Below are positions 58,415-64,000 of a DNA stretch of 64,000 bases, piece by piece (position 1 is the stretch's first letter; the number at the start of each line of letters is the position of its first letter). The notes under the pieces were generated by a model. The model was not told where the DNA came from. It saw nothing but the letters and a program-made list of their open reading frames with translations, and did no database searches. The stretch is from positions 1 through 64,000 of the forward strand of contig NZ_LODW01000047.1 of NCBI RefSeq assembly GCF_002914525.1, written 5' to 3'. This DNA is from Rhizobium hidalgonense. GTDB lineage: Bacteria; Pseudomonadota; Alphaproteobacteria; Rhizobiales; Rhizobiaceae. Both the position numbers and the translations under genes were made by a program.

Positions 58415-59746
58415 TCAGCCGTCGAGCGTTCGCAGAAGATCTGCAATTTTGATCGTCGAGAAATTCGAGAACGTGTCGCATACCGCGTATGGCAGGACGA
58501 TCTGGTCGTTGTGGCGCATGGCGCCGCAGGTGTAGACGACGTTCGGCACATACCCTTCCCGCTCCGAGGGCTCCGGCCGCACCAGTGGTTCGCTCGAGCG
58601 GGCGAGGACCTTAGACGGATCCTGTTTATCGAGCAGCGCCGCGCCAATCGCATATTTGCGGACGGCGCCGACACCATGGGTCAGTAGGAGCCATCCTTCG
58701 TCGAGCTCGATCGGTGAGCCGCAGTTCCCCATCTGAACGAATTCCCACGGGAATTTGGGCTGCAAGATCAGTTCCCCTCCTTCCCAGGAATAGAGGTCGT
58801 CGGAATAGATGAGATAGAGGTTCTCGTTGTCCTGTCGTCCGATCATCGCATAGCGGCCAACTATTTTGCGAGGGAACAGGGCCATTCCCTTGTTTCTTGC
58901 CGCCGATCCTCCGAGCGGGATCATGCGGAAGGATATGAAATCGCTAGTCTCGAGCAATTCGGAGCGGATGCCCGTGCCGCTATATGCTGTATAGGTCGCG
59001 TAGAACATTGTCTGTCCGTTATCCTCGAAGGTCACGAAGCGCGCATCCTCGATGCCGTTCGATTGTGCTGGCGTGATCGGAAAAATCACTCGTTCGCTGA
59101 TATGTTGCTGGGCGCTGAAGCTCAGTTCGACAGGCTCGTCGAGCGGGTCCGATATCCGTGTATGCACTGTCGGAGTGGAGGCGAGCCGAGCAGTCGGCTC
59201 TATTTCCACGCTTCCATCCGCCGCGATCAATCCGGTTCGGAATGTCAGCGAGGATACATGTCCTTCGCCCACCGCGCGCAGGCTGAGGATGAACCGCCGA
59301 CTGCCCTGCAGGACTCCAGACTGATCCGGATGCACGACGATGCTTGGATTGAACAACGCCGATGCCTCGAAGGAGTATTCATGCAGAAAATAGGCTCCGA
59401 CGAGCTGACGTTGCACCTTGGTGAACTCGACGTGAGGCGTGAATGCCTCCTCCATGTCGCTCGCCCGATTTTCAAATGTCGCAAGCAAGTTCCGGTGGCG
59501 ACCCTCGAAATTTTCCAGGACGTCGGCGAGCAGGCTTTCCGTCGTTTCGTGATCGAGCGACAAAAGCCGATCGACGATATGGTTCGCTCGCGTCTTGTCT
59601 GTCGGATTGAGATCCCGCGGCTCGGTCGCTGGCTTGAACGGGCGCACGACAACGCGCGTGGGATCGGGACGCAGGAAAAGCGCCTGACGGTTCAGAAAAG
59701 TGGCATGTGACAAAGCGATCTCGATTTTATCTGGATTGAACGTCAA
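58415..59746 (-). CDS. Glycoside hydrolase family 130 (beta-mannoside phosphorylase-like)
   Basis: 443-aa five-bladed-propeller enzyme of GH130, whose members phosphorolyse or hydrolyse beta-mannosides. Blade motifs: IEDARFVTFEDNGQTMFYAT, MALFPRKIVGRYAMIGRQDN, LQPKFPWEFVQMGNCGSPIE, WLLLTHGVGAVRKYAIGAAL and VVYTCGAMRHNDQIVLPYAV. The Asp of IEDARF is a plausible catalytic acid. Third gene of a fully overlapping operon with a GT4 enzyme and manA (4-bp overlaps). Confidence 0.88.
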   Translation of the reverse strand: MTFNPDKIEIALSHATFLNRQALFLRPDPTRVVVRPFKPATEPRDLNPTDKTRANHIVDRLLSLDHETTESLLADVLENFEGRHRNLLATFENRASDMEEAFTPHVEFTKVQRQLVGAYFLHEYSFEASALFNPSIVVHPDQSGVLQGSRRFILSLRAVGEGHVSSLTFRTGLIAADGSVEIEPTARLASTPTVHTRISDPLDEPVELSFSAQQHISERVIFPITPAQSNGIEDARFVTFEDNGQTMFYATYTAYSGTGIRSELLETSDFISFRMIPLGGSAARNKGMALFPRKIVGRYAMIGRQDNENLYLIYSDDLYSWEGGELILQPKFPWEFVQMGNCGSPIELDEGWLLLTHGVGAVRKYAIGAALLDKQDPSKVLARSSEPLVRPEPSEREGYVPNVVYTCGAMRHNDQIVLPYAVCDTFSNFSTIKIADLLRTLDG

Positions 59747-62046
59747 GCACTCAAGGCATGAAGCGGAACGGATGTTATGGGGTGACCGCTTATACGCGCG
59801 AGCTTGCGAACTTCCACCAGCCCCAGCAGATAGGAGACGACGGATTCACCACCTCTGTTCTCATTGACCCGCGTGCGGTGCAGCCCATCTCGGCAACTGC
59901 CTGTGTCGAGATCGACAAGTGGCAGCGACAGATCGTTGCTGCCCAGGAACCAGGCAAATGCGCGTGCTGCATCGCTTTTCCATTCGCTGTCGTGGTCAGC
60001 GCGCCACGCCGCAAGGCAGGCAGAGATGGTGGCCGCGGCTTCGACGGGCTGCTGATCAAATCTCTTCGGCGGCATCCGCCGGTCGAGGAAACCGTCCGTT
60101 CCGACCGCCCTGAAATGGCCGAGAGGCGCAGTCTGTAAGGTTATAAGCCAACGCAAGGCCTTCAGCCCGGCAGCGACATAGGCCGGGGTTTGACTGGCAA
60201 GCCCGGTCAAGATCAGCGCCTGAGGCAGGCGCGCATTGTCATAGGAGAGACCTTCCTCAAACCAGACCCAGTCCTCTGTCTCCACGCGATCGAGCAGATC
60301 GATGAGACGGTCTGCGAAAAGCAGCCGCATACGTCTGGCGAAGAGGTCTTCCCCGCGTATCGCGCAATAGCCGTCCAGCCCGAGCAGCGTGAAGGCCCAG
60401 GCCCGTGGCGACATAAATCCTTCGGCCGTCGGCAGGGCTTCGGCAAACAAGCCGGCCGCCCATAGTCTCCGGGAGGGATTGATATCGCTGCGGGCGCACT
60501 CTCCCAGAGCCCATAGTGTTCGGCCGTGGCTGTCTTCGGAACCTCTGTCTTCGAGCCAGCGACGATCGAAACTCATGAAATTGCGAAAATGCTTTTCGTC
60601 GGGATTCCATGCGTGCTGGACGAAAGATGCAAAGCGCGTCGTCAATGGCTCCGGCAGGAGCTTCTCTCCCGGTGTGTTGAGAGCGACCGCTAGCAGCAAA
60701 GCGCGCGCATTGTCGTCGACACAATAACCATGCGAACGGTCGGGCACCGAGTGGACGGCATGCTGGAACAGCCCGGTGTCGTCACACATCGACAGAAAAT
60801 AGGCCAGTTGCGGCTCGGGAGAAGCAGGGGGCTCTCGCACCGAGGCATAACCACTCGACGCGAGCGCGTTGGTGTGGGATCTGCGCTGGGTGGTGGCGTC
60901 CCCGAACAGCGAGAGATACCGCTCCGCCGTTCTCTGCCATGTCATCGACCGGCTACTCGCATAGGCCCGCACGCGCATGGCATTTCGCCGGGCATTGTCG
61001 GTGAGCAAAGTCGCGATCTCACTGCCAATTGTCTCCGCATCACTAAAGGGAACGAGCATCCCGCGTCCATCCGCCAGAAGTTCGCGCGCATGCCAATAGG
61101 GTGTCGAGACGACCGCTTTCCCCAGACCAAAACTGTAGGCCAGAGTACCGGACGTCATTTGGGCCTCGTTCAGATAAGGCGTGGCGTAGACGTCGCACAT
61201 GGAAATGAAGTCCAGGAGCGTTGCCTGGTCGACGAACTGATCGAGGAAGACCACGTGGTTCTCAATTCCGAGATCTAGTGCGCGGGCAATTAGACTTTCA
61301 CGATATGCTTCCCCTTCGTCGCGGACCAGATTGGGATGGGTCGCGCCCAGCACCACATAGACGGCGTCGGGCCGGCTCTTCAGGATCAGCGGCATGGCAT
61401 CGATCATGATCTCAATGCCTTTGTTAGGCGACAGCAGCCCGAACGTCAGGATGACGGACCGGCTCTCGAATCCGAGCTTGGTCTTTGCCAGGTCGGGCTC
61501 AAAGAAAGCAATGTCCGGAATCCCATGAGCGATCACCTCGATTTTATCGTTGGGAACACCGTACACCTCGCGCAACAGCGCCCGGCCCTTTTCAGCCATC
61601 ACCACGATTTTGGCAGATGTGTCGATGATCTCTGTGAGGACGCGGCGTTGAGCCGGACTGGGCTGCCCTAGCACAGTGTGCAGCGTGGTCACGATCGGCA
61701 TCTCCAGCCGCGAAAGCAGTGCGAGGACATGGCTTCCGGCCTCGCCGCCAAAAATGCCGAACTCATGCTGAAGGCAGACGACGTCGAACCGAGCGGCATT
61801 TAGAGCTTCCGCCGCACGGACATAATCCTGCGGATTTTCGTCGGGGATCTGAAGCCAGACGCTGGCGGGATAGTCATAGGCGTGACCATGATCCGTCATC
61901 GCGACGATCGCGGTCTCCACACCGGCAGGTGATTTTGAAATGGCCTGCTGCAGGTCGATCGTGAAGGTTGCGATCCCGCAGCGGCGGGGCAGTGAGTTGC
62001 CGATGAAGGCGATATTCTTAAGATGGGTATTCTTGAAGCTGGTCAT
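59743..62046 (-). CDS. GT4 glycosyltransferase fused to an alpha/alpha-toroid domain
   Basis: 767 aa. The N-terminal half is a GT-B glycosyltransferase of family 4: GNSLPRRCGIATFTIDLQQA, VCLQHEFGIFGGEAGSHVLA, then donor-domain LTFGLLSPNKGIEIMIDAMP and YLNEAQMTSGTLAYSFGLGK with the acidic donor residue. The second half (about 400-750) has helical repeats resembling six-hairpin glycosidase-like proteins (GYCVDDNARALLLAVALNTP; DNARLPQALILTG). It probably makes a mannose-containing glycan acted on by the GH130 partner. Confidence 0.88.
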   Translation of the reverse strand: MTSFKNTHLKNIAFIGNSLPRRCGIATFTIDLQQAISKSPAGVETAIVAMTDHGHAYDYPASVWLQIPDENPQDYVRAAEALNAARFDVVCLQHEFGIFGGEAGSHVLALLSRLEMPIVTTLHTVLGQPSPAQRRVLTEIIDTSAKIVVMAEKGRALLREVYGVPNDKIEVIAHGIPDIAFFEPDLAKTKLGFESRSVILTFGLLSPNKGIEIMIDAMPLILKSRPDAVYVVLGATHPNLVRDEGEAYRESLIARALDLGIENHVVFLDQFVDQATLLDFISMCDVYATPYLNEAQMTSGTLAYSFGLGKAVVSTPYWHARELLADGRGMLVPFSDAETIGSEIATLLTDNARRNAMRVRAYASSRSMTWQRTAERYLSLFGDATTQRRSHTNALASSGYASVREPPASPEPQLAYFLSMCDDTGLFQHAVHSVPDRSHGYCVDDNARALLLAVALNTPGEKLLPEPLTTRFASFVQHAWNPDEKHFRNFMSFDRRWLEDRGSEDSHGRTLWALGECARSDINPSRRLWAAGLFAEALPTAEGFMSPRAWAFTLLGLDGYCAIRGEDLFARRMRLLFADRLIDLLDRVETEDWVWFEEGLSYDNARLPQALILTGLASQTPAYVAAGLKALRWLITLQTAPLGHFRAVGTDGFLDRRMPPKRFDQQPVEAAATISACLAAWRADHDSEWKSDAARAFAWFLGSNDLSLPLVDLDTGSCRDGLHRTRVNENRGGESVVSYLLGLVEVRKLARISGHPITSVPLHALSA

Positions 62047-63002
62047 AAGTGACCCTCCGCTGAGCGGAGCGACACGCTGTCGGGTTTTTTTGATGCAATG
62101 CCCACCTGCGGTGACTCGCGGATCGCAAAATCAGGTTTACCATCGTCGAGATCGCGCAGCAGTCCGGGCTGCGGTGCGCTGTCGGCATAGGCTAGCAGAA
62201 CCGTCAGTCCACTGGGCCCAACATTGATGACGGCTCGATCCGCTTCGGCAAAGAATGCATCTCCAACACCGGCACGCAGCGATCCGATGGTTGCGTCACC
62301 CGCAGTGACCAGGGCCCAGGTCTCTCGCTGCGCCTGCAATTCCCAATTTGCGTCTGGCGGAAGATCGATCCTTTCCAGGACGAAAAAATCGCAGGATACA
62401 AGTTTCATCCGTTCGGCGGTAAGACACGTCGCGGCCTTATCTGGTTTCGCCGGCCCCAGATCGACCACGGCCACTGCCTGGTCTATGTGGAGCTCGCGCG
62501 ACCGCCCGTAGTCGAAAAGGCGGAATGTCGTATCGCTTCTCTGCTGGATTTCGGCCATAACGAGACCGGGGCCGATTGCGTGGATGGTTCCGGCTGGAAT
62601 GAAAAACACATCGCCAGCGGCCACTGTCTGCCATTTGACGAGGTCGGCAATCGATCCGTCCGCAATCGCGGCCCGCAACTGCGGCTGGGTCAGCATCCGC
62701 TTCAACCCAATGGCGACCTGGGCGCTGTCTTCCGCCGACAGCACATACCATGCCTCGGTCTTGCCGTTGGCCATCCCCATAGAATGCGCGAAGGCGTCGT
62801 CAGGGTGAACCTGAATCGACAATCTCTGCTTTGTGAAGAGCAATTTGAAAAGCAAGGCCGGATCAGGGGCGTGGGTCTCCGGGCGATCAAACCTGAGTTC
62901 GCCGATTGCGGTTTCGCTGTTGCCGTACCGGCTCCAAGGTCTGAGATCGTGGCTGCCCCACGGTTTGGAAGATGTTCGCACGTCGGCGTGCTCGAATGTC
63001 AT
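62043..63002 (-). CDS. manA: Class I mannose-6-phosphate isomerase
   Basis: 319-aa zinc enzyme interconverting mannose-6-P and fructose-6-P. Motifs: LLFKLLFTKQRLSIQVHPDD with the Gln/His ligands, GKTEAWYVL with Glu, and FFIPAGTIHAIGPGLVMAEI with the third His. AGGAGG precedes the ATG. First gene of the manA-GT4-GH130 operon, so it supplies or recovers mannose for that pathway. Most likely regulated from the AT-rich gap 63003-63350. Confidence 0.9.
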   Translation of the reverse strand: MTFEHADVRTSSKPWGSHDLRPWSRYGNSETAIGELRFDRPETHAPDPALLFKLLFTKQRLSIQVHPDDAFAHSMGMANGKTEAWYVLSAEDSAQVAIGLKRMLTQPQLRAAIADGSIADLVKWQTVAAGDVFFIPAGTIHAIGPGLVMAEIQQRSDTTFRLFDYGRSRELHIDQAVAVVDLGPAKPDKAATCLTAERMKLVSCDFFVLERIDLPPDANWELQAQRETWALVTAGDATIGSLRAGVGDAFFAEADRAVINVGPSGLTVLLAYADSAPQPGLLRDLDDGKPDFAIRESPQVGIASKKPDSVSLRSAEGHL

Positions 63003-63740
63003 GGAGGCCTCCTGGATCTTACCGCTAAGATCGGGATGACCTGAGATCGGAGTAGCCTTCCTCGAGGCGGCGGCGCCTCAAGGTCTAAGTAAACAAAAAT
63101 ATTTCCGCTTCGGAGATGGGTGAAGTTTGCGGAATGTCTCAATGATTATGATGATGATTTGAGATATATCGCGCTATTTCGCGTGCTTAGTTCACCACTC
63201 AACTCCGTATATGTACCTATTTCGGAATATTACAAGTTCTAATGTTCCCATCGCAAAAGGTTGGCGGTCTTTGCGGGGTGAAACGCATATCTCTCGCGGT
63301 TCATAGAGGGTGGCAATGGCCGCAACACTCCAATTGTGCCTGGAACTGAGGGCTCATTGTACGACATGATCAGTGATAGCAGTTCGTTTCGCGGGCGCTG
63401 CCTTTGAGGGCGAGAACCCTCGCCCCAACAGAGGACGATATGTCTTCCAATCCATCACTTCGATGCCGTTGATGTTGCGCTGATCAGGGATATCTTGAGA
63501 ACAGCTGGTTTCAGGGGTGTTGAAGCCGACGCGGTTCTGACGCGACACACATGGCCGCGCCTTCCAACATTCAGAGTTCCGATGTTGATTGTCGTTTCCA
63601 TTTGATCCGCATTTTCGCTTGGCCCTGATCCACGCTGCTACTCTCAAAGCCTTGAAACACATCATCAACCTACGCGAACTGCTGGGTCAGCGTAAAACGG
63701 CAATGTGGATCATTTCGTGCTGAAAACCAACAAGCAACAG
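63003..63740. other. Promoter region of the manA operon and empty flank
   Basis: 63100-63240 is AT-rich and is the likely promoter region of the minus-strand manA operon. 63250-63740 has no frame that I would call a gene. Confidence 0.4.
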
Positions 63741-63846
63741 CCGCGACAACCGCTACATCGGCCACTACCTCGCCTATCCAAAAGCCGGCAGCCAGCGGCG
63801 GCTATCGAAGATTTTCGCCGATTGGCTGACGTCGCAGGATTTCTGA
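63741..63846 (+). pseudogene. LysR-type regulator, C-terminal relic
   Basis: About 35 codons ending at TGA 63844: RDNRYIGHYLAYPKAGSQRR and LSKIFADWLTSQDF, the typical last strand and helix of a LysR effector domain. No start or DNA-binding part in front. 63847-64000 holds nothing recognisable. Confidence 0.55.
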
Positions 63847-64000
63847 CAATATTTTTATCTCGCCGCGCTCGCTCAATTTGAACGGGCAATGCCACTTGAT
63901 CTAAAAGACGAAGGCCGGCAAGCGACGTCGATTGGCCATGCGGCCCTGGCCTCGTTTCAGTTAGTGTTCGGCTGCGGGATTGCCAGCCCATCCACCAGAG

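Noticed and set aside
1..64000. CRISPR array, rRNA operon or replication origin
   Set aside because: No regularly spaced direct repeats, no rRNA-like sequence and no repABC or iteron pattern were seen on reading through.

Overview
The window looks like an accessory region (plasmid, chromid or genomic island) of an alphaproteobacterium, most likely a member of the Rhizobiaceae. The reasons are the high G+C coding style, HWE-family histidine kinase remnants, CsgH-type curli genes, DUF1488/BON/DUF1254 small genes, many 4-bp ATGA gene overlaps, and repeated transposase and integrase debris. These are family-level impressions from reading the sequence; no database search was run.

Layout. 1-7.6 kb: a broken HWE kinase, a receiver protein, small hypotheticals, a cold-shock protein, a Nudix/PHB-depolymerase pair and an SDR/NTF2 pair facing a LysR regulator. 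7.8-9.4 kb: a HipB/HipA pair. 9.4-12 kb: an ISL3 element flanked by wrecked flavin-enzyme genes. 12.3-18.2 kb: a GntR regulator opposite a sulfonate-type ABC importer plus a 790-aa DUF3604-like protein. 18.4-19.5 kb: a Tn3 transposase remnant ending at a 28-bp tRNA 3'-end sequence, a probable attachment-site scar. 19.6-26.8 kb: DJ-1/PfpI protein, two exported alpha/beta hydrolases, ABM monooxygenase, cupin, and a 976-aa winged-helix/ATPase regulator. 27.3-30.7 kb: truncated integrase, small rhizobial genes, second cold-shock gene, second HWE kinase remnant, transglutaminase and a degenerate receiver. 31.6-49.6 kb: a large block of envelope genes. 49.8-51.3 kb: decayed curli genes. 51.5-58 kb: COG4315 protein, TauE/SafE exporter, DinJ/RelE-type pair, truncated SfnB-like dehydrogenase and small stress-type genes. 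58.4-63 kb: a tightly overlapping manA / GT4 / GH130 operon.

The most interesting part is 31.6-49.6 kb. A membrane-anchored regulator with a TolB/TPR sensor (43638-45458) sits among operons for a secreted DUF3604 protein, a PpiC-like chaperone, three HupE/UreJ-like membrane proteins, two DUF1254 proteins, a Cys-rich GLG1-like protein, an OmpA-like protein, an ion channel, a lipoprotein hydrolase and two outer-membrane proteins. An imperfect 19-bp palindrome (consensus near GTATgTTACcGTAgCATAC) recurs upstream of at least three of these transcription units, with weaker half-sites before the regulator itself and before the outer-membrane protein genes. I propose that this is a single, apparently undescribed envelope regulon.

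A second theme is decay. At least ten genes carry frameshifts, nonsense codons or truncations (two HWE kinases, a ferredoxin reductase, an FMN reductase, a Tn3 transposase, an integrase, a DUF1254 protein, three curli genes and a small rhizobial gene). Some of the single-base shifts could be assembly errors, so raw reads should be inspected before calling them pseudogenes.
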